Origin: Taxillus chinensis
Taxonomy: Eukaryota > Streptophyta > Magnoliopsida > Santalales > Loranthaceae
Direction: 5' to 3'
DNA length: 64,000 nt
NCBI GenBank assembly: GCA_023512835.1
Contig: CM042089.1
Location: 19,100,438-19,164,437 of the forward strand
The position numbers and the translations under genes are program-made. The notes under the pieces are model-generated. The model was not told the origin of the DNA, made no database searches, and saw only the letters and a program-made list of their open reading frames with translations. Positions 32,742-44,132 of this stretch are shown in pieces. The number at the start of each line of letters is the position of its first letter. The first letter of the stretch is position 1.

Positions 32742-33137
32742 TTAGAACATCCACTATAGCCTCTTTAAATTTGACTCTTCAAAATAATTAAAAGTACATC
32801 TTTTCTATTTTAACAAGCACACTTTTTAATCTCTCTATTTTAACCATTTATTAATTAAAATATTACTTTTTTAAATATCTATTTATTCTTTTAAATGGAA
32901 AAGTAAATGTGAAAAGAGAAAAAAAATAGAAAAATAAATATAGTGAGAGAAAATATAATATTTTAATAAATAGATAGTAAATAGTATTTGGTTAAATTTA
33001 AAGAGTTACTATTCATTTTGTTAAATTTTTTATTAGAATAGAGAGTTTAAAAAGTATAGTTTTAAGGTATTTTTATTAAATTAGCTATTCAAACTAACAA
33101 AAAAATACAAATAGAGAGTCTATAGTGGATGCTCTTA
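32742..33137. mobile_element. MITE, PIF/Harbinger (Tourist)-like, 390 bp
   Basis: The element 32745-33134 has terminal inverted repeats GAACATCCACTATAG and CTATAGTGGATGCTC, 14 of 15 matching. It is flanked by TTA on both sides (32742-32744 and 33135-33137), a 3-bp target-site duplication typical of PIF/Harbinger. The interior is AT-rich and non-coding, so it is non-autonomous. Family placement rests on the TSD and TIR form only. Confidence 0.85.
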
Positions 33138-33442
33138 TATGTAACTTTTTCTATGTATAATATTTTTTACTATATTAAGAAGTATTTTTTTAAAATATTT
33201 TAAAAACATAACTTAAAATATCTATCGAATTGTAGAGTAATTTTATTTTCTTCATGATATTTGCTGTTTTTATTTTTTGATGGGCTTTTTATATTTTTAT
33301 TAAAATATTATTATTTTAATTAACAAATTTTTAATTAAAATAATACCATTTTAATAAAAATACAAAGAGAAAAAAACAAATATCTCGTAGAAAATAAAGT
33401 TACTACATAACACAAGTCCGAGAGCACCAGAGGGCATCGCCT

Positions 33443-33740
33443 AGGGATGGCAACGGGACGGGTCGGGACCGGGTAGTGGGTGACCCGAGCCTGCCCTGGA
33501 TGAGTTTGGGGTGGGGCGAGGTGGGCGGGACAAATGAGTGCGGCGGATCGGGACGGTCACGGGGCGGGGCGGGTATTTAAAGGTAAAAAACCGTTAAAAA
33601 AATCGTTAAAATGTCGGGTCGGGTCGGTGCGGCCAATACCCGTGACCGCCCGTTATCTCATCGGGACAGGACGGGCGGGACGGAAAAAAAAGACCCGAGT
33701 CGAAACGGATCGGAGCGAACGGGCCAGAATTGCCATCCAT
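33443..33740. mobile_element. GC-rich non-autonomous element (hAT-like ends)
   Basis: A sharply GC-rich island in AT-rich DNA, made of degenerate GGGACGGG/GGTCGGG units with a central TATTTAAAGG. It starts TAGGGATGGCAA and ends TTGCCATCCA, a 9-bp perfect inverted repeat (GGATGGCAA) at its edges. Ends of the form YAGGGNTGGCAA are common in plant hAT-derived elements. No clear 8-bp target-site duplication is visible, so the boundaries are approximate. Confidence 0.6.
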
Positions 33741-34187
33741 TGCTGGTCTTAAATTATATAATTTCTATAAAATCGAATACCAAAGCATGTTCAACGTGTT
33801 GGTTGCCTGCGATTACGAAGCTCTCAAAATAAAATAAAATATATAGAAGACAAAACATTTTCGACTACTTCAAAAACAAGACAAAACAAAATAATCGTAC
33901 ACGTTCGCACATGCCACGGCTACGGCTATGATCTCTCATTGGCCTACGCGCGCGCTGCCCAGCCGCCCGCGGATCTGTTACTGCAGGGTGCGTAAACTAA
34001 ACGGCGCCGTATGTTCCCAACACCACACCAACCAAAACAAAAGAATCCAAAAATAAAATAAAATAAAATAAATCAATGTCATCGTCTTCCGCGCCATCAA
34101 GACTGGACTTGTGGGTCTTCCCCCGACCCACAATGTCATAAAAATACATTGTTGTCTGTTGATTGATCGCACATTCACGTACTACAG
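33741..34187. promoter_or_regulatory. Mevalonate kinase promoter region
   Basis: Upstream of the mevalonate kinase leader. A GC-rich patch with CGCGCGC lies at about 33945-33975. An AAAATAAAATAAA repeat is at about 34050-34072. No coding signal was found. Confidence 0.4.
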
Positions 34188-34188
34188 T

Positions 34189-34241
<53 letters not shown>
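34188..34241 (+). repeat. (GT)n-(GA)n compound microsatellite just upstream of a start codon
   Basis: About 33 bp of GT followed by about 20 bp of GA, ending 10 bp before the mevalonate kinase ATG at 34251. Confidence 0.92.
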
Positions 34242-34250
34242 GGTGGTGTG

Positions 34251-37200
34251 ATGGAGGTGACGGCTCGAGCTCCGGGGAAGATCATACTCGCCGGGGAACA
34301 CGCGGTGGTGCATGGATCCACCGCCGTCGCCGCCTCCATCAATCGCTACACCTATGTTTCTCTCCGATTCCCTGGTACGGTCGATCTCTTTGTCTCATCG
34401 GTGAAGCTGCGTGTTGAAATTTGGTTTGAGATATCAAAATCTGTATCTGCGTCCGTTTGTTTGATTTTGGAAACTGTCCTTTTTATTTTTATTTTTATTT
34501 CCTTTTTGCCGTGTAGAAATTCTGCATGTCAATTCCCAATTGATCTTGTAGGTTTGTTTCAATCTTTCAATTTGAACACTTTTGCAGGACATTTTTCTAA
34601 TTTCTCTTCCAGAAAAGCGAAAAAAAAGCAGTTAACACTTAACAGAAGACTTCAATGTTACCAAACGAACCCTTTACAAAATCAATCAAACGGAGTTTGT
34701 ATAATTGTATGCATGTCTCTCGGTAGCTGAGTTTGTTTGTTTGTCACACCCCCCCCCCCCCCCCCCCCCCCCCTTCTAAATGAGATTCCAGAGTATTTAT
34801 TTATGTTTTATTGCTGAATTTAAAATAAAAATACCTTCTTCTTTGAAAATAGATTGCTTGAATTTTAGTTAGAAAACAATGAGGGGATTTATGATCCTCT
34901 CTTGAAAGGATAGGCTTGTCCATAAATTTTTTTTTGAATTCAAATATTTTTCACTCTGAGGAGCATAGTTTGTATTCATCTACCTTAGTTTTGTGTTGCT
35001 GAGATTTGTCATTGGTTTTGTCCCTCCGTCTTACTAAAGAGAACAGCGATACGATCACATTTCAGCTCAAGGACATGTCATTAGAATTTTCATGGCCAGT
35101 TGAGAGAATCAAAGCATTACCAAAATTTCAAGGTCCTCAATCCTCGGTGCCTGCTGCTTGCTCCCTGGAATTCAGTAATGCTGTTCGCGGTCTACTTGAA
35201 GAGCAGAATATCCCTGAAGCAAAAATTGAACTAGCTGGTGGAGTTGTAGCTTTTCTATGGCTGTACACATCAATCCAGGGGTATGCAATCCATTACATAT
35301 ATTTCGACCGTCGTCTGATGCGGCACATAACTAAAAATATATATTTTGTTTTGTTTCCTATTTTTATTTTGTTTTAGGGTTTTCTGGTTTGTGTTATAAA
35401 TAGGTGCTAGGGTTATTTGTTCAAGTATATATGATACACATTATTCAAATTTTATTAATTCTACATTAATTATTATCAATTTTATCTGGTTTGCTTGGAT
35501 TGGTAACCTTTATAAGAGATCTGATAGTTGTAATCCATCTCTTGTCGTTTTTTGCTTTCACACTGTGTCATCATCTTTGCTCATGCACCTGATGTTGTGG
35601 TTCATGTCTTACAATTTTATTTCATAGGTTTAGGCCTGCCACAGTTGTTGTCACCTCTGAGCTTCCTCTGGGTTCTGGGCTGGGGTCGTCAGCCGCCTTG
35701 TGTGTAGCTCTCTCAGCTGCCCTTCTTGCTTTGTCAGATTCCACGAGTTCGGATTTGAGCCTGCAAGGTTGGCTAATGTTTGGGGAGAAAGAGCTTGATT
35801 TAGTGAACAAATGGGCTTTTGAAGGTGAAAAAATAATACATGGAAAGCCATCTGGAATCGACAACACAGTCAGCACATATGGTATGCAACTATTACTGTT
35901 GTGCAAAATAATTACATATGTTATTTTAAGATATTCTTGTCTAGATTTTATGTTTTGGATTTCTCTTCCACTGTTGGCTAAAAGCTATACATCTGGCCTC
36001 TAGATTTTGAGTATTTTTTTTCTTAAAATTAATTTATATATTTACAGCTTAATTTTGTGCCAAGCAAATACATCAATGAAATGTTGAGTTTATTTTTTTA
36101 TCTTTATTTTATTTGCTACTTTCTAAATTTAATTTTATATTTTTCAATAGAACTGCTTTTCTGGCTCACAACTACCCCACTTATAGGATAGAACATTCTA
36201 TATAATTTCAGAGCCAGTTGAATCTTTTTGGGAATTGCCAGACCTGTACATGAAAATGTGAATGCGTAATCAGCTCATGTTGATGCTGCTGTCAGTTTTA
36301 TTTTGGATTAGGTTTTTCTTGTCTTGTGAATGTGAGAGGATCATGTCCATGGATACATAACTGACTGATTTTATTTTATTTTTATTAATTTTTGTGGAAT
36401 AGGCAATATGATTAAGTACAAATCAGGTGATATAACATGCATCAAGTCCAATATGCCACTAAAAATGTTAATCACTAACACAAAAGTCGGGAGGAACACA
36501 AAGGCGTTGGTTGCTGGTGTCACAGAGAGGACGTCAAGGCATCCTGAAGCAATGGCTGCTGTGTTCAAAGCTGTTGATTCCATCAGTGAAGAATTATCTG
36601 CCATTATCCAGTTGCCTGCTCCTGATGACCTCACCATTACCAAGATGGAAGAGAAGGTGGAAGAGCTGATGGAGATGAACCAAGGTTTGCTCCAGTGTAT
36701 GGGGGTCAGCCATGCGGTGATTGAAACTGTTCTCAGAACAACAATGAAGTACAAGCTATCTTCCAAGCTGACAGGAGCTGGCGGTGGCGGCTGTGTTCTG
36801 ACTCCACTGCGTACTCGTATCCTTTTTCTGCATACTTAAATGGATTTTCTATGTTTTCATTTCTTTTTCATGACCTTGCCAATGGGCCGAAGGGAGGGGT
36901 ATACAATTTTGGGATTGGAGTTTGGTGCAGAAGATAGTGAGGGAGGAGGAGAGTTTGTCTTTCTCTAATTTATGGTGCCGACTTCCACTTCCTCACTCCC
37001 TTTCCATTCAGTCCTTCAATTCAACAATGCCATAGTAGTTCATATGCCTTGTTAATTTAAAAACTTTCATTTTAAATATTGTTTGACCACACAGTTTGTT
37101 ACTTTCATGGTATGGATGCGTTGTGTCCCAGTTGTCTGTTCTGGGCCTCCTGGTTTGCACTCATACATACATATGTTCATTCTTTGAGTTTCCTTGACTG

Positions 37201-37329
37201 GATGTTTCAGTACTATCAGGAACAATTATTGATAAAGTTATGGAAGAGCTTGAGTCCTGCGGCTTTGAGTGTTTGACAGCGGAGATTGGAGGGAATGGCG
37301 TCCAGATTTCCACGACTGGTTCATCCTGA
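34251..37329 (+). CDS. MVK: Mevalonate kinase
   Basis: Phosphorylates mevalonate at O-5 with ATP in the cytosolic isoprenoid (sterol) pathway. Five exons: 34251-34374, 35040-35280, 35628-35881, 36403-36810, 37211-37329; 381 residues against 378 in Arabidopsis. The three GHMP-kinase motifs are present: ARAPGKIILAGEHAVVHG at residues 5-22; ELPLGSGLGSSAA (ATP-binding, about 133-145); and KLTGAGGGGCVLT (about 328-340). IIHGKPSGIDNTVSTYG carries the expected catalytic-region Ser and Asp. All introns are GT-AG and phases agree. Intron 1 holds a C25 run. The start is the only ATG before motif 1 and follows the microsatellite at once. No break was seen. It is the only isoprenoid gene in the window. 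Confidence 0.95.
34749..34773. repeat. Poly-C tract (25 C) in mevalonate kinase intron 1
   Basis: An unbroken C run, rare at this length; the count is likely imprecise. Confidence 0.9.
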
Positions 37330-39620
37330 ATTTTCCAAGTTCACATATGAGTTACTGCAAGATTTGATGGCAAATAAGAATGGCATGCCTGCATTTGACT
37401 TCCGTTGTCTTGTTTGCAGAATAATCTCGATTGTACTTGTAGCTTGTAGTTCACGTTAATCTCGGAATCTAGCATGTCCATACGAGCATTTCCAACTACT
37501 TTTAATATATGCAGCATTTTTCTTAACCATTATCTTACTTTGTGTTTCCTACGGATCTTCCATTTCTATTCTCTTCAGAAAAAAACACACAATTGCTGAT
37601 AGAATACAATTTAGTTTAACATGAAGGTCCACACTATCACAATGATGCTGTTGGTAGGAATCGGTTAGTCGTAGTTTTACATGGTTTTGACTAATCATGC
37701 CATTTGCATGTGAACACCACTAGCTAGTAATATTAGTCAATTATAATAGCTTTGTACATCACATTATTTTCCCCATGGTCATTGTATGATCCGATTTTTA
37801 AGGACAAAAAACAATAAAATGCCTGACTTTTGTTCTGTTTTGTTGACTGCATATGTTCCTCTATTACAATTTATATTCACTGTTTAAATTGCATTTTGGT
37901 GTTTCATTATGTTGCTAGCCAATTTAGAGTGCGGTTGGTTTATTCGTATCCGTAGATTGTTTTAAAAAATGGTGAATGAGTCTATTTTAATTAAATAGTA
38001 ATAAAATTTTAAAAACAATTTTTAAAAATAGTGAATTTTATAGTTATTTTAATTGTTTTTTGTTTTGAAATTTAAATTTAATTTTGGTGGGTGATTTAAA
38101 TAATATTTTCAATTTTAAAATTTTATTATTTAGGTTCATTTGATATTAATTTACAAAATTTTAATTGGATTTAATTTTTTTAACAATATTTTTAAAATAT
38201 AATTTTTTTTATTTATCAAATAAAAACTAATTTTAAATTATAATTTAATAAGAACATATATTTTTTGTTGATCATTCAAATTCAAATTATTAAAATACGG
38301 TCACTAGACCCTATGGATGGAGAACATAGCTGACCCTCATAGTATCCGTGCCGACCCTGGAATTATCTATAATAGAATTTGTGCAACGCTCGAGGATAGT
38401 AATGAATTCTCATTAATTAAAAGTTTTATTATTTCTTTTAATTTCGTACCGGCACGCTATGAAATCTTATTTTGTTGCCATTGATCCTTGGAAGGAAATA
38501 TAATTTGACATTTGTTTTTGTTTTTCGGTGATTTTTAACTTCCAACAAATGCAAAGGAAAACAGTTCCATTTTCATGCTTCCCTTATGTTAGTTCAGTTG
38601 TGTGTGATCGACAATTGTTTGCGAAGGTGACAGTTATTATTATTATTATTTTAACAAAGTCGACAATTGAGTTCGCCCCACTGCCGATGCTGGTAATTTG
38701 CCTGCTTATGAACAAGAAGTACCGCCGGAGCTACACTTAATTTACCTGGAGTAAGCGCACAGAAAATGATACGCATATATTTCCATGAAAAAGACGATGT
38801 TGTTTCAAATTATTACTCGCATGATCCGTTCGATGTATTTAACTTATTTATCCTAATATTTGGAAAGTATATGATTATTAATATATAAAAATAGTAGTTG
38901 GAAAGTATTAATTGAATGATTAAAAAACGGAACAAGTAATACAAATAAAGTCAGCAATAAACAAACTCGTTATATTTACAAATTAATTTTAATCTCACAT
39001 TAAATTATAAAAATATCATTAAAAATAATCATTCGAATATTAATATTAAAATATAAATTAAATATTTGAATACTATTTTTTAAATATATTTATGTTCTAA
39101 AATTATTTTTAGGATATATCCAAATAATGGTATTATTGTTAATATTAATAATACAGAAAGTGATTAAAATAATTTATTGTAATATGTATTTGTATATGGA
39201 AATAAAAAGTAATTTAAATCTTTAGATTTATAATAAAATTATTATAAAATTGTTGCTAGGGCTCTAAGTTTGCTGGAGCTAAATTTACTATACATATACT
39301 ACAGTAAATTTACTACTTTAACGTATCATAAAAGTGTAATATAAACTATTAGATATGGATCTAGTGACTCAAATTTAATAATCTAACCATAAAGGGTCAT
39401 GCAAATGGAAAAGTAATACAATTAGTACAAGCTGCGATTACATTTGTTCGATCATCATCAAACAGTCTAAATTATCGCTTTATTTAACTTGTTTATATCC
39501 GTTATAGTACCTATTACAATATCCCACTACGGTTAAATGAAAATTGCGATCTTAAACGTTGAATTAAGATTGAATGGTTATGATCGCACTTGTGCTCGTT
39601 ATACTTTTTTCTCTTTAGCA

Positions 39621-39639
39621 CTCTCTCTCTCTCTCTCTC

Positions 39640-39690
<51 letters not shown>
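39621..39690. repeat. (CT)n-(AT)n compound microsatellite
   Basis: About 19 bp of CT and then about 49 bp of AT. Confidence 0.9.
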
Positions 39691-39691
<1 letters not shown>

Positions 39692-40584
39692 GTTACAATA
39701 TGATCCTATGTTCCACTATAATAACGTAAATCTTCCAATATAGGTCATTTGATTCAAATCCAATGGTCCACATTATAATTTCATCTAACCATAGCACTAT
39801 AGTGCACTTATAGTTAAATAAAACTATAATCATTCAATGTGAATGTAATAGTCCAAATAAAAACATTTCACATTGTCTAAGATCTAATTTTAGCATATAT
39901 ATATACAATGTTATGTTGTAATGCCCAGTGATTGAGGTTTCGAGAGATAGTCATATGATAGAATGCATATTGAGAGATAAAAATATTTAAACATGAATAT
40001 GCTCGCTAACCGAGCGTTTTGACGTAATTAGACTCGATTCGGAGTCCAGGCGTGTGAGAGTCATTTTGATATTTAAAGAATTAAATGAAATGTAAATAGA
40101 GAAAAGAGGGGGTGAATCTTTATTTGATGTTGTGTGTGCATGTACGTGAATAGATAGAAAAAGAGAACGTTTGGGGAAAAACCAAAAGCTCGCAAAGGGG
40201 ATTGAACGATATGGACTCAAATCATATAACTTTGAGGTAGGGATTCATTATTCACTCATATGTCGATGATTATGCTTGCTATAATAGCTAATATATGAGA
40301 ATTAACCAAAAAAGTGTGTAATTTGGATCACAAACCCTACGTTTTTTGGGAAACTTGTTTTTGGGTTGAATTTTGTGACTTGAGTACATAATATGTGATT
40401 AAAACCTAACGTGTAGCATTAGACATGAGTTTTATGGGGTTTCAAAGGGTTTGAAGGTTGTTGGGTTGAATTCAAACGAGAAACGGGCTAAAACGACGAT
40501 GAACAATACCGTAGCAAATCGTGAGGTTGAGGACTTGCGGGAACCTCAATGCATTGAATAGTCGATGAGATCGACTATGAGATT

Positions 40585-40690
40585 GGATATTTCGAATGTG
40601 TAGTTTCAGATGTAGTTTCGAAGACAACTTCGAATGTGGTTTCAAAGACAATTTCAAATGAAGATTCGAAATACAATCGAAATACAGTTT
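40585..40690. repeat. Imperfect short tandem repeat, about 18 bp
   Basis: Degenerate units of the type TTTCGAATGTAGTTTCGAAG recur about six times, alternating TTTCGAA/TTTCAAA with GACAA/TGTAG. On the minus strand they would read LHLKLSLK-like repeats. This is probably a worn minisatellite, not a protein. Confidence 0.6.
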
Positions 40691-41906
40691 TCGCATTATT
40701 TGATCCAAATATGTCATGGCCTTATACTCAATGTGAATGTGAATAACATACAAAACTAAGTAGTGGTTACATTCACGAGGCAATATGCTTTCTCGGCGTA
40801 TAACTACCAAATTTGACTATGATGCTTCACGCACCAACACTCTAACTATATCACAAGTTCGCCACTCCAACCGCAACATAACATAAAATCATCAATGAAA
40901 AAAAATATATTATTAACTACTTATGTTAAGGAAAGTAATTTAGGATAGACTATGAACTAGACATTATTATACGTTAATAATAAATGAATGATAATATGGG
41001 CAAACATAAGAATATATTGACTCTAATTGATTCCAGTTTAAAGTTTGGGATCCAACTTGAGTTCGAGAAGGACGTTAGATTATATACAACCAATTAAAAG
41101 AATATTATAATTGATCAAATATTATATAAAAACAATTAGAGTTGTTTATATTTTGATAAATTATTTACATATACATAACTTTATATTGCATACATATTTC
41201 ATATAAAAATGTAATATAATTGATACACGTGTCATTTTATTTTCATAAAAATATAAGTGTTATTTTTTTTTTTGAGCTAAGAGATTTAAATAGAAAGTTT
41301 GATGCATAATAAAACATGAACGTATTACAATGAGCATTGATATTTAATCAAAAGAATTACAATCGTGACACAATTTCAGAATATATTTTAAAAATAAACA
41401 TATAACAACTATGATTGCATAACATCAGCCTCGTTATTAATTCGGTAGTAATTTATTAGATTATTATTTTTTATTGTATTGCAATAAAGGCACTTAACTT
41501 TGTAGGATTTTGATTTAAAAAATATCATACTTTAAGATAAAACTAAAAAATACGCCTACCGAAATGCAACTTCAAAACAATTATTTTAACATGTTAATAT
41601 AAATGAGATCTAATAAAAATAAAAATGTTAACATTAATACATCAATATCACTGACACGAAAAAAAATAAAAATAAAATTCACCTGCGCATTCAAATCCTG
41701 AATCGGCGCAAAAGACTTGCCGGGAAGAGAAATATTGGCTAAATTATTCGCGCGCGGACAGGTTTCAATGGCACCCCTTCCCGCCACTCACCCCCCCTAT
41801 TATCTCCGCCTCGTTTTCGATCCACCATCTCCATCCGTCCCCCCTAACACATCTCATCCCTAACCTGTCAAACCCTAAGATTTCAGCTCCGATTTTGAAC
41901 CCCGCC

Positions 41907-42375
41907 ATGGATGTCTCAGACATTGCCAAGAAATTAGGCCTCTCCGAGGAGAAGCTTCTGCTTCGCAAAGCCGCCGAGCTCCGCCGCCTTTCCGACATCC
42001 AGTTCGATTCCTCCGTCATGGGCGTCGTAAGTGATTTTCTTCCGATTCTCAATTCATTGGTTCGAAATTTGGGAATCTCGCAAATGTTTCAAAGACTGAT
42101 TGAGAAATCGGACTTGGTTTAGGGTGAGATCTGCAAAGCTATCATATGCCTGGAGATCACTGCTACGAGGTACCACCAATCGCATTCACAGCGATGCGAT
42201 ATTAATAATACCATCGGTTGTTATTTTGTATGGTTATTGATTTAAGATTTGAATACATGTTTAGGTTGCAGGTGCTGTTCGATCGACAGACAGCTATAAG
42301 GCTTAGTGGGATGACGGAAAAAGCATACAACAGATCCTTCAATTGCATGAAGAATGGTCTCGGCGTCAGGTGAGT

Positions 42376-42406
<31 letters not shown>

Positions 42407-44132
42407 GATGTACTTCACATTCTTTGCGCAGCGAAAATGATGATCTGACATCGATTGTAATTGTTTTCAGGATCAAGTTGGACATCAGAGAATTGGCGAT
42501 TCAGTTTGGATGCGTTAGAATTATTCCCTTTGTGCGAAAGGGTTTGTCTCTGTAAGTTCCCTTGCTTCATTTATTTTCCGTTTTGATTGTTTGTCCCGTC
42601 TTCGATCCCATAGAAAGCTCGCACGTTTCAGGTGTTTGACAAAATGCTAATGAGAAGCCAAGGTTTTCGACAGCCCATTCTAGGGATTTTCATGACCCTC
42701 AAAACTTTTGCATGTTCATATAGTGTTAGCATTGCAAATTTTTTTTGTTTTGTTTCGTGGAATGTTATGGTTGTAGGATGTTAAGTAGTGGTGTATGAAG
42801 TTATTTATTTTTTTTGCGTGAACGGCTACATCAATGATGTTTTCACTACTTGCGCAAACTAAGTTTATCTCTGATCCTGAATACTGCAGGTACAAGGATC
42901 GATTTCTTGCCGCATTGCCACCTTCTAGACGGGCTACTGCTGACTTCACCTGTCCTGTTTTCACGGCTGTAGCCTTTTACTTGTGTGCAAAAAAACAAAA
43001 GGTGCCTATGAGCACCATCTTATCAATTGATGACCGGATTGAATACACATAGTATGTTTATGATTTCCAAAATATAACATTTCAACTGTTTCACACAGCT
43101 CAAGGTTGACAAACACAAGTTGGTCGAGATCTGTGGCACTTCTGAACCTGAATTTTCTTCAGTAAGAAGTCAATTAATTGAATGTTTTTAGTTCACTGTT
43201 GTCCCCTTTTATGAGTTTTTGATACTAATTAAAGATGCATCTGTAGGTTTCTACGTCTATGAAAGATCTATGCTTTGATGTTTTTGGAATCACAAAGAAG
43301 GCTGCGAGGGATGTGAAAGGGAATAGAGGTAACAGTTTGCAGCAACTGCATCTAATTGAGCTCTGATTTAATGGCAGTTTTCTCTCATAAATTGATTGCC
43401 AAGGGGTATTTTTTTTTTTTTTTTTAAATATTTTTGTTTACTTATTTGCTTTCAGAATTGTTAGATGTATTACCCGAGAAAAGGGCACTTGAGGATGGTG
43501 GTTATTTATGTGACGAAGGGCCTCAACAGGTAATTAATGCCTCCTGTCTGGACAGTGTTAATATCATTGCACCATGCATGAGAAAAGAAATACAATTTAG
43601 GCAATCAATATTGTGATTGTAAACCAGTTCTTTGATGACATTATGATGTACTTGTTTTATTTTTCAATGATGCATCACCTCTATTTAATTCCATTTACAA
43701 TGCATCTTCCGCGGGTGAATTCTATCATTCTTGTGCCTGCCCTTTTTAACGAGATCGCAGATTCATGGAGTCTTAGGATTTAGCTTAATTGAAATCAGCA
43801 TTCACATGCACTTTATTTTATTTCTTCATCAATGTTTTATGATTATGTTGTAGCTGAAAGGCAAACCTAAGAGAGATTCTGATGTAATTATTTGCAGCTT
43901 TCAAGTTACAAAAAGCGCAAAATGATGGATAAAGATGCTTATGAAGATTGGAAATCTACTGTCCTTTCTAATAAAAAGAACATAGAAGAAGGTAGAGGCC
44001 TATAGGGTATCTATTCTCACATGCATTCCAAGTGTGCTGATTGATTATTGACTGATAAGCTATTTTACAGGATTTAACAAGCGAAGGAAGCAAACTACGT
44101 TGACCTTTCTCAAGAAAGCCCCTGAAAGCTAG
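41907..44132 (+). CDS. ORC6: Origin recognition complex subunit 6
   Basis: ORC6 is the small subunit of the complex that marks replication origins and loads MCM. Ten exons keep frame: 41907-42026, 42123-42169, 42265-42369, 42471-42551, 42890-43001, 43099-43161, 43247-43328, 43456-43529, 43898-43991, 44071-44132; 279 residues, as in Arabidopsis. It starts MDVSDIAKKLGLSEEKLL. Two TFIIB-like cyclin folds follow: GEICKAIICLEI, SGMTEKAYNRSFNCM, IRELAIQFGCVR, then RFLAALPPSRRATADFTCPV, FTAVAFYLCAKKQK and KLVEICGTSEPEF. The C-terminal region has LLDVLPEKRALEDGGY, EDWKSTVLSNKK and a PIP-like QTTLTFLKK near the end. A CT repeat starts right after the intron 3 donor. All splice sites are GT-AG. The first in-frame ATG was chosen. 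Confidence 0.94.
42376..42403 (+). repeat. (TC)n microsatellite adjoining the ORC6 intron 3 donor
   Basis: The exon ends at 42369, the donor reads GTGAGT, and the TC run follows at once for about 28 bp. Confidence 0.9.

Larger units (their letters stand above)
37330..41906. other. Long AT-rich intergenic region
   Basis: 4.6 kb without a supported gene. It holds a CT/AT microsatellite (39621-39690), a decayed minisatellite (about 40585-40690) and repeat-like DNA from about 39915 (TTGTAATGCCCAGTGATTGA) that may be an LTR remnant. The last 200 bases hold the ORC6 promoter, which is CCCC- and pyrimidine-rich. Confidence 0.4.

Noticed and set aside
34191..34730. 179-codon frame starting MFVCVCVCVC
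   Set aside because: The start is the GT/GA microsatellite; the real mevalonate kinase begins at the ATG at 34251 and splices at 34374.
39915..40880. Possible LTR beginning TTGTAATGCCC
   Set aside because: No paired LTR, primer-binding site, polypurine tract or pol motifs were visible.
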